In this document: positions 10,278 to 19,605 of the stretch, piece after piece
How the letters are laid out: each line of letters begins with the position of its first letter
Numbering within the stretch: position 1 is the stretch's first letter
Assembly: GCF_016595495.1 (NCBI RefSeq)
Contig: NZ_JAENIM010000046.1
Location: forward strand, 1 to 64,000
Origin: Persicirhabdus sediminis
Lineage (GTDB): Bacteria; Verrucomicrobiota; Verrucomicrobiia; Verrucomicrobiales; Akkermansiaceae
DNA: 64,000 bases
Direction: 5' to 3'
The notes under the pieces: generated by a model
Databases searched by the model: none
What the model was told of the DNA's origin: nothing
Seen by the model: only the letters and a program-made list of their open reading frames with translations
Made by a program: the position numbers and the translations under genes

Positions 10278-10655
10278 TCACTTTGCCAGCTCGGTCGTGG
10301 CAAAAGTAACATTCCACAGGCCAGCTTTTTGGCAGGCATCAATAGCAACCACCACCTTCTGATACTCAACTTTAGCATCACCAATGATCTTAACCGCTTG
10401 ATTTTTGTTCTCAGCACTTAGCGCTGCTAGAAGTTTAGCCAGCTCCTTCGAGTTCACCTTTTTGCCATCGAGTGCGAACGTGCCGTTAGTATACAAGCGT
10501 AGTTCAGCTGGTTTGGCTTTTCCTGCTTCAACATGCTTTTCAGCATGCTGCTTAGATTTCTCAGCTGGCAACTTAGCGAGCTCATCACCAACAGCGGCAA
10601 AACTTATAGTCACAGAAGATATGATGGCACTGAGTGTTGCTAATTTGTAGATCAT
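10278..10655 (-). CDS. secreted ExbD-like periplasmic domain without the membrane anchor
   Basis: This 125-residue protein begins with a signal peptide (MIYKLATLSAIISSVTISFA). Its last ~45 residues closely copy the C-terminal periplasmic domain of the ExbD encoded just upstream: KNQAV, GDAKVEYQKVV, ID.CQKAG and WNV.FAT are shared. The N-terminal ExbD transmembrane helix with its proton-path Asp is absent. In place of an inner-membrane ExbD it should be exported to the periplasm. It probably arose by duplication of exbD followed by replacement of the 5' end. A terminator stem lies between the two genes, so it may have its own promoter. The function is unknown; a competitor or adaptor of the ExbB/ExbD complex is possible. 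Confidence 0.8.
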   Translation of the reverse strand: MIYKLATLSAIISSVTISFAAVGDELAKLPAEKSKQHAEKHVEAGKAKPAELRLYTNGTFALDGKKVNSKELAKLLAALSAENKNQAVKIIGDAKVEYQKVVVAIDACQKAGLWNVTFATTELAK

Positions 10656-10691
10656 TAATTTAGTATAAAAATTTCTAACTAAAGCGTACAG

Positions 10692-10724
10692 AAAAAAAGA
10701 TCCAGCTGGCAGCCAGCTAGATCT
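10692..10724 (-). terminator. terminator between exbD and its secreted paralogue
   Basis: On the minus strand, AGATCTAGCTGG/CCAGCTGGATCT forms a 12-bp stem (one G-T pair) with a three-base loop, followed by seven T. Confidence 0.75.
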
Positions 10725-10789
10725 AAATAGTCATCCAGCTAGAAACAAAAGCTTCTAGCAAAGATTGAGTTCTATGGAAATCAACTCCC

Positions 10790-11203
10790 TTACGGTTGTT
10801 TCACTGAGGTAGCGAATGAAACATTCCATACGCCAGCTTTTTGGCAGGTATCGATGAGTTCAACCACCTTTTGGTACTCAACTTTGGCGTCACCACGGAT
10901 ACGCACTGCTTGGTTTTTTTCCACCGCGGCAATGCGGCCGAGGCGATCGTAGAGTTCTTCACGAGTATACTCGCGGCGATCAACAATGATCACACCATCT
11001 TCGCGCAGGTTGATGGTGATTTCGCCAGCAGTTTGCGTGGCATCAGCACCTTCTTCAGCTACTGGAACGTCTACATTGAGCTCGCGTTCATTTTGCGAAA
11101 ACTGCCAGCTGACAATGAAAAAGATGAGCAGCAAAAAGACCACGTCAATCATGGGCGCCAGCTGAAACCCTGCTTGCTCTGGTTCTCGTTTCTGAAACTT
11201 CAT
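10790..11203 (-). CDS. exbD: ExbD/TolR-family proton-channel subunit
   Basis: This 137-residue protein has the canonical layout. A short cytoplasmic N-terminus is followed by a single membrane helix starting LAPMIDVVFLLLIFF (about 16-34), which contains the conserved Asp that carries protons. A periplasmic domain follows, ending GDAKVEYQKVVELIDTCQKAG. With ExbB it forms an inner-membrane motor that uses proton-motive force to energise outer-membrane or cell-wall processes. It lies 17 bp downstream of exbB in the same operon. No TonB or TolA is visible in the window, so the machine it serves is unknown. Confidence 0.93.
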   Translation of the reverse strand: MKFQKREPEQAGFQLAPMIDVVFLLLIFFIVSWQFSQNERELNVDVPVAEEGADATQTAGEITINLREDGVIIVDRREYTREELYDRLGRIAAVEKNQAVRIRGDAKVEYQKVVELIDTCQKAGVWNVSFATSVKQP

Positions 11204-11220
11204 AGCTCTAGATAATTAGA

Positions 11221-12042
11221 TTAGAGGTGCAGCTCAGGACGATCATTGACCGGTAGCTCACCTTCAGGAAAATCATCTTCGTGATCTTTATTGCTAGCGT
11301 AGAGCGGGCGCGGAGCAGCGCCTCCTCGGCGGTTGTACTGCGCTGATAGAAGTGCCAGCAAATGTGTTGCAGCGGCTTCCAGCTCAGCGATGTATTTCTG
11401 AACTTGGCCGCGGAATAGTGAGTAAAAAATCGTCGCTGTGATACCAATGACGAGACCAGCAGCTGTAGTTACCAGCGCCTGATAGACACCTTCAGCTAGA
11501 CCCATGTGTTGGACGCCAGCTACTTGACCTTCTGAAATACGCATGAATGACTGAATCATACCAATCACGGTTCCTAACAAACCAACCATAGGTGCAATTG
11601 TTCCCACATCCATCAGGTAGCTGATACGCTGAGTGAGCATGCCAGCTTGGCGGCCACCTTCAGCTTCAGCCACCTCACGCACATCATTGAATGATGCTCC
11701 TGGGTTTTTGGTCATGAAATCCAATGTCTTCTCGGTAACACGCGCGACACTTTGGTTTTCGCGGTTACAATGCGCAACCAATCCGAGATAGTCGCGTTTA
11801 CGAATCAATGCTTCCGCAGCATTCATGAAGTTATTACTAACTACGGCATTGCGACGGATCGTTAGAATGTAAAAGAAAATAAGAATCACAGCCACCACAG
11901 AAAGCATTGCCAAGACATACATGACAAAACCGCCCATCTGCAGGATTTCTAGCAAATCCTTTTGCTGCTCTTGTGTCTCCGCAGCAGATGCGCTGAGCAT
12001 GCCAAGCAGGGAGAATCCTATGGTAAAAAATGCACTTTTCAT
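11221..12042 (-). CDS. exbB: MotA/TolQ/ExbB-family proton-channel protein
   Basis: The protein has 273 residues from the chosen start at 12042, where MKSAFFTIGFSLLGMLSASAAE forms a signal peptide. The frame could open 33 codons earlier, but that extension has no recognisable feature. After cleavage come a membrane helix (about 40-65), a cytoplasmic domain, and two long helices in the region IAPMVGLLGTVIGMIQSF and GVYQALVTTAAGLVIGI, the core of the MotA/TolQ/ExbB channel. A signal peptide before the first helix is common in Verrucomicrobia and Planctomycetes ExbB proteins. It is co-transcribed with exbD and is divergent from uvrC. Confidence 0.93.
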   Translation of the reverse strand: MKSAFFTIGFSLLGMLSASAAETQEQQKDLLEILQMGGFVMYVLAMLSVVAVILIFFYILTIRRNAVVSNNFMNAAEALIRKRDYLGLVAHCNRENQSVARVTEKTLDFMTKNPGASFNDVREVAEAEGGRQAGMLTQRISYLMDVGTIAPMVGLLGTVIGMIQSFMRISEGQVAGVQHMGLAEGVYQALVTTAAGLVIGITATIFYSLFRGQVQKYIAELEAAATHLLALLSAQYNRRGGAAPRPLYASNKDHEDDFPEGELPVNDRPELHL

Positions 12043-12181
12043 TTGATGAGTCGTGAGTGTAACGAGTATTTGCCAATGCGCAAGCGTGGGAAATCCGCAA
12101 ATTAGGATTGTGGTGGACCGGCTTGCAGACTGCTGCTGCATGCACTACGCTGCCCCGCCCCGCAATCTTTCCAGACATATC

Positions 12182-13732
12182 ATGATCGACCTAAAAGCGA
12201 AACTGCGCACCGTGCCCCACCAGCCAGGTGTCTATCTAATGAAAGACCGGCTCGGCGGCATCATCTACGTGGGCAAAGCCAAAGATCTGCGCAAACGCGT
12301 TGGCAATTATTTCATGCCATCACGCAAAATGACGGCCGACGTCAAAACGCGCGCGCTGATAGAAACTATCTGTGATTTCGACCTCCATCTGGTACGCAAC
12401 GAAGAAGAAGCACTGGTGCTGGAAAGCAAGCTGATCAAACAATACCGACCGCGCTACAACATCGCACTGCGAGACGACAAACGCTACTTGATGGTGAAAA
12501 TCAAACTGCACGATCCATTTCCAGCCTTCGAGATTACGCGTTTGAAAAAGGACGATGGCGCGCGCTACTTTGGCCCATTTGTCCACTCGGCGGCATTGCA
12601 GTCGACACTTGAATGGCTCAACCGCGAGTTTGGTTTAAGAACCTGCCGACCGCGCATTCCCACAGAAAAAGACTACCGCCACTGCCACGCTGATATTATT
12701 CGTAAATGCTCGGCACCGTGCATCGGTAGAATTTCCCCTGAAGCCTACCGAGAAAATGTCGCCGATGCGGTGCGAATTCTCGAAGGCAAAGGCAAGCGCG
12801 ACCGCGTCAACCAGCTGAAAGAACAGATGCAATCTGCCGCCGCGAGGATGGATTTTGAAAAAGCCGCCAAGCTGCGCGACATCATCGACAACTTGGAAAA
12901 AACGCTCAACCCAACACGCCAGTTCAACAAAGCGCATTACGTACCGAGCACAGTGAATCCAAAACAAGACGTCAAGGAGCTCCAAGAAGCACTTGGCATG
13001 GACGAACCCATTCACGTAATGGAATGTTTTGATATTTCAAACGTCTCCGACAACCACATCGTTGCCTCAATGGTACGTTTTGTGGATGGCGTACCCAATA
13101 ACCAAGGGTACCGGCGCTACCGCATCAAAACGGTCACCGGACAGAACGATTTTGCCTCCATGGCTGAGGTGGTGCGCCGCCGCTATTCACGCATCTTATT
13201 GGAAAATACCAAAGCCAACCCAGAGGTAGCCGCTGAGACTCAGGAGTCGCCGATAGCCGCATTGCGACGTCTGGCCAAGGAAGGAAAATCGCCCATTCAC
13301 CTGCCAAATTTGGTCATCGTCGATGGAGGTAAAGGCCAACTCAGCGCCGCCTACGATGAGCTCAAACGCCTCGGACTCGCCGAGCTACCCATCGTTGGTC
13401 TGGCTAAACAATTTGAAGAAATATTCAGCCCCGGTGAAAGCGAATCACTGCGGCTCGACCACAATACCGGCGCACTCAAGCTGATGCAGCGCATCCGCGA
13501 TGAAGCCCACCGGTTTGCCAACAACTACAACGAGCTCTTGCTCAGCCGGAGGATGCGCGAGAGCTTGCTCGACGACTGCCCAGGCATGAGCCGCAAACGC
13601 AAAGAGGAGTTACTCAGGCGATTTGGCAGCGTGGCAAAAATCCGCAAAGCCAGCATTCCAGCGCTCAAGGCAGTGCCGGGCATTGGTCCAAAAACAGCCG
13701 AACAAATATATCAATGGTCGCGCGGTAGCTAA
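12182..13732 (+). CDS. uvrC: excinuclease ABC subunit C
   Basis: UvrC makes both incisions in nucleotide-excision repair. From the ATG at 12182 (MIDLKAKLRTVPHQPGVYLM) it has 516 residues, shorter than the usual ~600. Domains in order: GIY-YIG nuclease (about 12-95, GVYLMKD...IIYVGKAKDLRKRV), a Cys cluster (about 150-185), UVR helix pair (about 205-240), RNase H-like nuclease (ECFDISN and VIVDGGKGQ hold the catalytic Asp residues, RDEAHRFA the His), and a C-terminal HhH pair ending VPGIGPKTAEQIYQW. The 43 extra in-frame codons upstream reach into the divergent promoter region and are not family-like. Confidence 0.95.
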   Translation: MIDLKAKLRTVPHQPGVYLMKDRLGGIIYVGKAKDLRKRVGNYFMPSRKMTADVKTRALIETICDFDLHLVRNEEEALVLESKLIKQYRPRYNIALRDDKRYLMVKIKLHDPFPAFEITRLKKDDGARYFGPFVHSAALQSTLEWLNREFGLRTCRPRIPTEKDYRHCHADIIRKCSAPCIGRISPEAYRENVADAVRILEGKGKRDRVNQLKEQMQSAAARMDFEKAAKLRDIIDNLEKTLNPTRQFNKAHYVPSTVNPKQDVKELQEALGMDEPIHVMECFDISNVSDNHIVASMVRFVDGVPNNQGYRRYRIKTVTGQNDFASMAEVVRRRYSRILLENTKANPEVAAETQESPIAALRRLAKEGKSPIHLPNLVIVDGGKGQLSAAYDELKRLGLAELPIVGLAKQFEEIFSPGESESLRLDHNTGALKLMQRIRDEAHRFANNYNELLLSRRMRESLLDDCPGMSRKRKEELLRRFGSVAKIRKASIPALKAVPGIGPKTAEQIYQWSRGS

Positions 13733-13968
13733 TTCCCCCCACTCAAGCCGCCGTGTGGCTGCAAAATCATCTTACCTACAATGCTCATTAGCCCGCTGGT
13801 GAGATAACTACGCAGCTCAGCACAAGGCTATCGACCAGCATGATTTACAGCGGCTGACATTATGTCTGTTAAATGCAATTTTTGCACTTCCCCACACGTA
13901 TTCAAGGTATCACTGTGCGCGCGCGTTCATCACCTGCTCGCCGCCACATCACCACCTACCCGCCTTCA

Positions 13969-15588
13969 ATGATTTCGCGAAATTCCATCGCCCCAATGTG
14001 GGGTCTCATGCTGCTCGTTTTTCTGACTGGATTCCAGCTCGGCTCAGCAGCAATGAAACCAATTCCTATTCGCCAAATTGAGGCCCTACCACGCACCATG
14101 CGGGTGGATATCATGTGGCAAGAATCGCTCGACCAACAAACATGGCAGCTGCCACTGGTCTACGAAATCGAGCGATCAAGTAGCAAAAATGGCAAATTTA
14201 GCAAAATTCACGACGGCTACCTTCAGCTGCCCATGTACTCAGACTACATCGGCAAAGCAAAAAAAACATTCTACTACCGCGTGCGCTCGATCGTGCCCAA
14301 CCGCGGCAAAGCCAAATCCAAATCTAGCTCAAATACCTCAAAATGGAGCAAAGTAGTCAGCGCCACCACAGCGGCGTATAATAAAGAGCAATTTCTCACT
14401 GAAATTCAGGAAGCTGGATTTCGCTACTTTTACCACCACGCACATCCGGTATGCGGACTCGCGCTGGAAGGTGCACCTAACCGCAGCAAAAGCATCGTCG
14501 CCACCGGAGCGAGCTCGATGGGCATGTTCAACATCATCGTTGGCGTGCGCCGTGGGTTTATCACCCGCGAAGAAGGTGCCGCTAGAGTTTTGAAAATTCT
14601 CACCTTCCTCAATGAAAAAGCCGAACGCCACCACGGTGCCTTTTCTCACTGGATGGATGGCACCTCAGGCAAGATCGTGCGCTTCAGCAAAAAAGACGAC
14701 GGTGTCGATCTCGTAGAAACTGCATTTCTAGCGCAATCGTTCATCATGATGCGCGAGGCCTTTTCTGATGACAATCCCACAGAACTAAAAATCCGTGAAA
14801 CCGCAGATAAGCTGTGGCGTGATATCCAATGGGACTTTTTTGTGCAGACAGATAAAAAGTCAGGCAAAAAATACCTCGCCTGGCATTGGTCGCCAACAAC
14901 TGGTTTCGAGCAAACCATGAAAATCACCGGCTTCAACGAAAGCCAGATTGTCTATCTACTGGCAATGGTTTCCCCTACCCACCCAATCTCACACAAAATC
15001 TACAAGTCCGGGTGGCAAGGTGGACGCTACTCAACACCGCGCAAAGTACTCGACGTCGACGTCGAACTCGGAGGGAAAATTGGCGGGCCATTATTCTTTC
15101 TCCATTACTCATACATGGGCTTAGACCCACGCAAGATCAGCCACAACGGCAAATCTTACTTTGACCATTTCACCGCCATCACCCAAGTGCAGAAAAACTA
15201 CGCTCTGAGCATGGCCGACAAATTCAAAGGCTACGATAAAATGTGGGGCATCACCGCCAGCTACGGTCCCGATGGCTACTTTGCTCACGCACCTAACCAT
15301 GGAGATAATGGCACCATCGCTCCAACAGCCGCTCTATCATCCATGCCCTACCTGCCAGACGAAGTGTTCAACTGCGCCATTGAGATGTACCGTAAGGCTG
15401 GCAAACTCTGGGGACCATTCGGCTTCTATGATTCATTCAACCTCGAGCGCAACTGGGTAGCTCCGGGATACCTAGGCATCGACGTCGGGCCAATTGCTCC
15501 GATGATTGAAAATCACCGCACTGGTATGTGTTGGAAAATATTCATGCGTGCGCCAGAGCTCAAAAAACTCAAAGGCCTCACACTCTAA
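13969..15588 (+). CDS. secreted glycoamylase-domain protein (GH144-like)
   Basis: From ATG 13969 the protein is 539 residues and starts with a signal peptide (MISRNSIAPMWGLMLLVFLTGF...SAA). A fibronectin-III-like segment follows (about 40-125: ALPRTMRVDIMW...FYYRVRSI). The rest matches the 'Glycoamylase' (pfam10091) fold: FRYFYHHAHPVCGLALE, ATGASSMGMFNIIVGV, FLAQSFIMMREAF, GGPLFFLHYSYMGLDPR, WGITASYGPDGYFAHAPNHGDNGTIAPTAALSSM and FYDSFNLE...WVAPGYLGIDVGPIAPMIENHRTG. Characterised members of GH144 are endo-beta-1,2-glucanases. The exact substrate here is inference. It converges on the SGNH hydrolase gene. Confidence 0.85.
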   Translation: MISRNSIAPMWGLMLLVFLTGFQLGSAAMKPIPIRQIEALPRTMRVDIMWQESLDQQTWQLPLVYEIERSSSKNGKFSKIHDGYLQLPMYSDYIGKAKKTFYYRVRSIVPNRGKAKSKSSSNTSKWSKVVSATTAAYNKEQFLTEIQEAGFRYFYHHAHPVCGLALEGAPNRSKSIVATGASSMGMFNIIVGVRRGFITREEGAARVLKILTFLNEKAERHHGAFSHWMDGTSGKIVRFSKKDDGVDLVETAFLAQSFIMMREAFSDDNPTELKIRETADKLWRDIQWDFFVQTDKKSGKKYLAWHWSPTTGFEQTMKITGFNESQIVYLLAMVSPTHPISHKIYKSGWQGGRYSTPRKVLDVDVELGGKIGGPLFFLHYSYMGLDPRKISHNGKSYFDHFTAITQVQKNYALSMADKFKGYDKMWGITASYGPDGYFAHAPNHGDNGTIAPTAALSSMPYLPDEVFNCAIEMYRKAGKLWGPFGFYDSFNLERNWVAPGYLGIDVGPIAPMIENHRTGMCWKIFMRAPELKKLKGLTL

Positions 15589-15618
15589 CGCTCGCAGATA
15601 ACAATCATTTCTAGCTAA

Positions 15619-16389
15619 CTAATCAGCTAGAACCTGTTTGATTACCTTGGCCACTTGCTCAGCCTGAGCGCGCTGCCCTTTGCTATTGTAGTGTACGTCA
15701 GTTGGAGCCTTGGCCCACTCACTCTGATGCGGCTTGCTCAGCGCATACAAATCATTGACCACAATCTCAGGGTAATCTTTCAGAACCTCAAGAGCCGCTT
15801 GGTTGTATTTCTTGGCGTCACCAGCAATGCGACCGCGAGAATTCTCTGGCACAGGAGTGGTGGTCGCAAAGATGATTTTCGCCTTCGGGTTATTCTTTTT
15901 CACGTCGTCGAAGATTTTGCGCAGATTCGCTTGGTAATCTTCTATCGATCTAACTTGCTTGCCGTCCTCAACGGTATAGTTGCCTTTTGCATCGAGGTAT
16001 TTCATATCGTGCAGGCCAAAGTTCAGCTGGATCACCTGCCAATCAAAATCCCAGTGACCCTCTAACTTAGGATCACGCATCACTTCATTTAGAATCGGCA
16101 TGCGCTCAAAATAGCGGCCAGTATCACCACCGTTACAATACATGCGATAGACATTAGCCACACCATCTAACTCTTCACGTAGCGGCTTCATGTAATGCAT
16201 CGAAATCGAGTCACCGTAAATGAACACGTTAGGGAGCTTCTCGTTGCGCTGCGGATACGCGAATTCACTGCGTCGCATCATTTTTTTTGTCACTAACTTT
16301 GCCCATGCATCTTTCGCATCGTCAGCAGCTAGATTTCCAGAACAGACACAAACAGCAGCCATCGCTAAGGCTAATAATCTAAACTTCAT
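15619..16389 (-). CDS. secreted SGNH/GDSL-type hydrolase
   Basis: The 256-residue protein has a signal peptide (MKFRLLALAMAAVCVCSGNLAA). SGNH blocks are visible: FIYGDSIS (nucleophile Ser near 61), NGGDTG (block II), a block III reading NFGLHD, where the usual Asn is replaced, and a C-terminal PTDVHYNSKG with the Asp and His of the triad. Such enzymes are usually esterases acting on lipids or acetylated glycans. Next to the glycoamylase-type gene, a carbohydrate de-acetylase is plausible but unproven. Confidence 0.85.
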   Translation of the reverse strand: MKFRLLALAMAAVCVCSGNLAADDAKDAWAKLVTKKMMRRSEFAYPQRNEKLPNVFIYGDSISMHYMKPLREELDGVANVYRMYCNGGDTGRYFERMPILNEVMRDPKLEGHWDFDWQVIQLNFGLHDMKYLDAKGNYTVEDGKQVRSIEDYQANLRKIFDDVKKNNPKAKIIFATTTPVPENSRGRIAGDAKKYNQAALEVLKDYPEIVVNDLYALSKPHQSEWAKAPTDVHYNSKGQRAQAEQVAKVIKQVLAD

Positions 16390-16588
16390 GATGTTATTAA
16401 TAACATCAAAACTAACTAAACAAGCCTGAATCTAGTTTCCGTCCAGTCAACCTGCCACACAGAAGCGGCATGCAACATACAGACAAAGAAAAGAAACCTT
16501 TGAGGAATAACCAATCTATGGTTTACTCTAATAGCTGAGTTTATTGGAAAATTCACTAAACCACTGACAAACAAACAAAATAACAACT

Positions 16589-16759
16589 ATGAAAAAATTC
16601 GCAAAATGCCTCTCCATCGCCTCGCTATTCGCAGCTTCAGCATTTGCTATGAGCTCATGCGCCTCTAAGACTGAGTCATGCCCAGCTGGCTGCTCTAAGC
16701 CATGCTGCGCACAATCATGCTCAGCCAGCTGCACGAAGTCATGCTGCTCAGTTAAATAA
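16589..16759 (+). CDS. cysteine-rich micro-lipoprotein
   Basis: This 56-residue gene has an N-terminal signal MKKFAKCLSIASLFAASAFA and a lipobox MSSC. A mature part of ~33 residues follows with nine Cys (C, CxxxC, CxxxCC, CxxxC, CxxxCC) and a C-terminal Lys. The paired-Cys spacing suggests metal binding or disulfide bonds. A strong terminator follows 22 bp after the stop, supporting a real transcription unit. It shares the 'MKxxK...A..SSC...K' layout with three micro-lipoproteins at 53.7-54.4 kb. The function is unknown. Confidence 0.75.
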   Translation: MKKFAKCLSIASLFAASAFAMSSCASKTESCPAGCSKPCCAQSCSASCTKSCCSVK

Positions 16760-16780
16760 TTTCTTACACCGAGCATTTCA

Positions 16781-16814
16781 TCCCAGCTGGCCGATGTCAG
16801 CTGGGAATTTTTTT
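16781..16814 (+). terminator. terminator of the Cys-rich lipoprotein gene
   Basis: TCCCAGCTG/CAGCTGGGA is a perfect 9-bp stem with an eight-base loop, followed by AT-rich sequence with seven T. The stem carries the CCAGCTGG word on both arms. Confidence 0.85.
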
Positions 16815-16863
16815 GCTCATTTCCAGCCAGCTGGCGCTGAGCTGGAATATTCAGCAAATGGTA

Positions 16864-19416
16864 TTACTTCGCATCGTGAATGAGAATATCGCGAGGTTTG
16901 GCACCATCTTGAGGTCCGATAATACCACGCTGCTCGAGAATATCCATCATGCGAGCGGCACGTGTATAACCTAATCTTAGGCGGCGCTGCAGCAGCGAGG
17001 TTGAAGCCTTCTGCTCTTGATAGATGACCTCGAGGCATTTCTTAATTGTTTCCTCGTCGGCGTCAGAAACGGCATTCTCTTCGTCGTCGCTACCGCCACC
17101 ACTTTCGATGCTTTCTTGCACAGCTTTCTCGAATTTCTGATCCACTTGATTAGAGCAGAAATCAACAATGCGCTCGACTTCTTCGTCGGAAACAAAGGCG
17201 CCCTGAGCTCGTTCTAACTTCGCAGAGCCAGGCGGCAGGTAAAGCATGTCCCCCTTACCAACCAGCTTATCAGCACCGCCGACGTCGAGGATTACTCGGC
17301 TATCTAACTTGGATGAAACCTGGAAGGCAATTCGCGAAGGAATGTTAGCTTTGATGATACCAGTGACCACATCAGCACGCGGCGTCTGCGTAGCCACAAT
17401 CAAGTGAATACCAGCTGCACGAGCCTTCTGCGCGATACGCGCGATGTTCATTTCAACATCAGCTGGCGCGGTCTGCATGAGATCAGCTAGCTCATCAATG
17501 ATGATAACGATGTATGGAATGCGGTCAGGAATCTCGAGCGCAAATTCATCAAACTCTGGATCCACAGCCTCAGGACCTAACTCGCCATCAGTGAGCGCGC
17601 TAACAATAGAGTCAATGTGCTCCATGTCTGGCTCCTCTTCAGGTTCAGCTGGAGTTTCCACCTCTTCAGGTTCTGGCTCTTTTTCAATCGGTCGCTTATT
17701 GAAGCTATCGAAGTTGCGCACGCCAACTTTAGCAAAGATCTTGTAGCGGTTTTCCATCTCGTTGACCACCCAGCGCAGGGCAGCGACAACTTTCGCTGGA
17801 TCGGTAACCACTGGCACCGCTAGGTGAGGCAGTGAATTGTACATCTGCATCTCTACCACCTTAGGGTCAACCATGATGAAACGTAGTTCGTCAGGGCTAA
17901 ATTTATAGAGAATACTTGTGATGATAGAGTTGATGCAAACCGACTTACCTGAACCAGTAGCACCGGCGACTAACAAGTGAGGCATAGCAGCTAGATCGCC
18001 AATCACAGTATTGCCGTAGACATCTTTACCCAGCGCTAGAGGAATGCGATTCTTCGCGCTAGCAAATGATTTGTCCTGCAGCAACTCGTGCAGCGGAACA
18101 GCCACAGCCTTATTGTTAGCAATTTCAATCCCAACAGTATCCTTACCTGGAATCGGCGCGAGGATGTTGATGCGCTCAGCACAGGTTGCACGAGCAATGT
18201 CTGCTTCTAGCTGGGTAATGCGGCTAACACGCAAGCCAAGGCTCGGGTAAACTTCGTAACGAGTAATCGTTGGGCCACGGGTAATATCCCCCGGGCTCAC
18301 CTCCACACCAAAGGCTTTGAGCGTTTCGACAATCTTCGACTGCACGGCTAACAGCTCACCTTTATCAGCTTCTGGCTCTTCTTCTTCGACATCGTCAATG
18401 TTGAGCAAGTCAAAACCTGGCAGCTCGTATCCTTCGTAACCGTCGGTATTCAAACCGCCAACAGCTGGCTTTTTATCAAATAGTTTATCCCCCGGCTTGG
18501 CGGCTGGCGTTTTCTTGCGCTGTGAGGCGTCGATGATCTGCGGTGGCGGAGTCGTTTTCAGCGGCAGCTCTGGCTGCGGTGACTCATCAGCTGATGTCTC
18601 AGCCGGCTTAGTTTTCGCTTTTTTCCGAGAGGCGCGTTTTTTCTTCGGTTTTTCTTCCGCGCTAATGTCGAGTTCTAGCGAATCAGAGTTGTTGCCTTCT
18701 CGCTGGCGCTCGCGCTTAAGTTTTTCTTTTTCACGCTCTCTTCTGCGTGCTTCATGACGTTCTTTAGCGCGCTTAACTTGCTCTTCAGATCTTTGCTTCC
18801 ACCATGCTTTGAGTGAGCGAATGCAATGGCTAATAAAGGTCATCGGGTGAATGCCAGTCACAAGAATGAGGCTCACCAGATAGATGCATAACAGAACGAT
18901 GATAGCGCCCGCTTTGTTGAGCAGGGCGACTAAGACCTTTTGACCTAGCAAATCACCTAGCAATCCCCCGGGACCGATGATGATCATTTTATCAGCCCAA
19001 TCGGTAAGGATCCAATCCTGTACACCGAGAAATGCCGCCGCGCTGATAACAAAGATTCCACCGCCCAGCCAGTTCCTCCAGCTGGTCGCTTGTTCTTGGA
19101 AAATTTTAGCAAACCCCAACAGCAATAAAACTGGCGGGACCAAATACGCCGCTGCGCCACAAATTTGTAGCGTAGATAAACCTAAGATGGCACCCACGGG
19201 TCCAATCCAGTTAGTGCGAGGCAGATGCGGTTCCGCATCGGTCGCAAAGTTAGCAAACCACTTCCAATCAGTAAGTGGTAGGTCGCGTGGTGAATAGGAT
19301 AACAGCGAGAGCATCAACAATGCCCCAAACCCTAGCAGGATGATTCCCTGCACCTCATTAGCCCAGGGGGGAGCTTCCTTTTGCTCTGATTTTTTCTGAT
19401 TCTTTGCTGTCGCCAT
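16864..19416 (-). CDS. ftsK: DNA translocase FtsK
   Basis: FtsK pumps chromosomal DNA through the division septum and aids dimer resolution. From ATG 19416 (MATAKNQKK, with GGAGGT seven bases upstream) it has 850 residues. It shows four or more membrane helices in the first ~200 residues and a Lys/Glu/Pro-rich linker (about 210-330). The motor follows, with Walker A GATGSGKS (about 485) and Walker B IIIIDELADLM (about 630). An acidic insert (about 570-600) separates motor elements. A C-terminal winged-helix gamma domain (STSLLQRRLRLGYTRAARMM) reads polar DNA motifs. A longer frame to 19482 exists but lacks this ribosome-binding site. Confidence 0.96.
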   Translation of the reverse strand: MATAKNQKKSEQKEAPPWANEVQGIILLGFGALLMLSLLSYSPRDLPLTDWKWFANFATDAEPHLPRTNWIGPVGAILGLSTLQICGAAAYLVPPVLLLLGFAKIFQEQATSWRNWLGGGIFVISAAAFLGVQDWILTDWADKMIIIGPGGLLGDLLGQKVLVALLNKAGAIIVLLCIYLVSLILVTGIHPMTFISHCIRSLKAWWKQRSEEQVKRAKERHEARRREREKEKLKRERQREGNNSDSLELDISAEEKPKKKRASRKKAKTKPAETSADESPQPELPLKTTPPPQIIDASQRKKTPAAKPGDKLFDKKPAVGGLNTDGYEGYELPGFDLLNIDDVEEEEPEADKGELLAVQSKIVETLKAFGVEVSPGDITRGPTITRYEVYPSLGLRVSRITQLEADIARATCAERINILAPIPGKDTVGIEIANNKAVAVPLHELLQDKSFASAKNRIPLALGKDVYGNTVIGDLAAMPHLLVAGATGSGKSVCINSIITSILYKFSPDELRFIMVDPKVVEMQMYNSLPHLAVPVVTDPAKVVAALRWVVNEMENRYKIFAKVGVRNFDSFNKRPIEKEPEPEEVETPAEPEEEPDMEHIDSIVSALTDGELGPEAVDPEFDEFALEIPDRIPYIVIIIDELADLMQTAPADVEMNIARIAQKARAAGIHLIVATQTPRADVVTGIIKANIPSRIAFQVSSKLDSRVILDVGGADKLVGKGDMLYLPPGSAKLERAQGAFVSDEEVERIVDFCSNQVDQKFEKAVQESIESGGGSDDEENAVSDADEETIKKCLEVIYQEQKASTSLLQRRLRLGYTRAARMMDILEQRGIIGPQDGAKPRDILIHDAK

Positions 19417-19429
19417 AATGACCTCCGTC
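19409..19429 (-). promoter_or_regulatory. ribosome-binding site fixing the ftsK start
   Basis: On the minus strand, ACGGAGGTCATTATGG places GGAGGT seven bases before the ATG at 19416. Strong Shine-Dalgarno sequences are scarce in this window, so this one is decisive. Confidence 0.8.
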
Positions 19430-19605
19430 TTTGCTAGCCGCAGCCAATCAAAATGCTGCGCCTTCGCTAATAGGTAACGCAACGCGCCTATAATTTCAAT
19501 AACGCATTATATTACGCCACGCTTAAGTGACTAGACTACTAGACAACAAAGCCTTAGCAAGCAAGATTGCCGCAGTCTAATCAGCGGAGGTCGACGATGG
19601 GTCAA

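Noticed and set aside
12053-12181. 43-residue N-terminal extension of UvrC
   Set aside because: It would lie in the divergent promoter region and precede the conserved N-terminus that starts at 12182.
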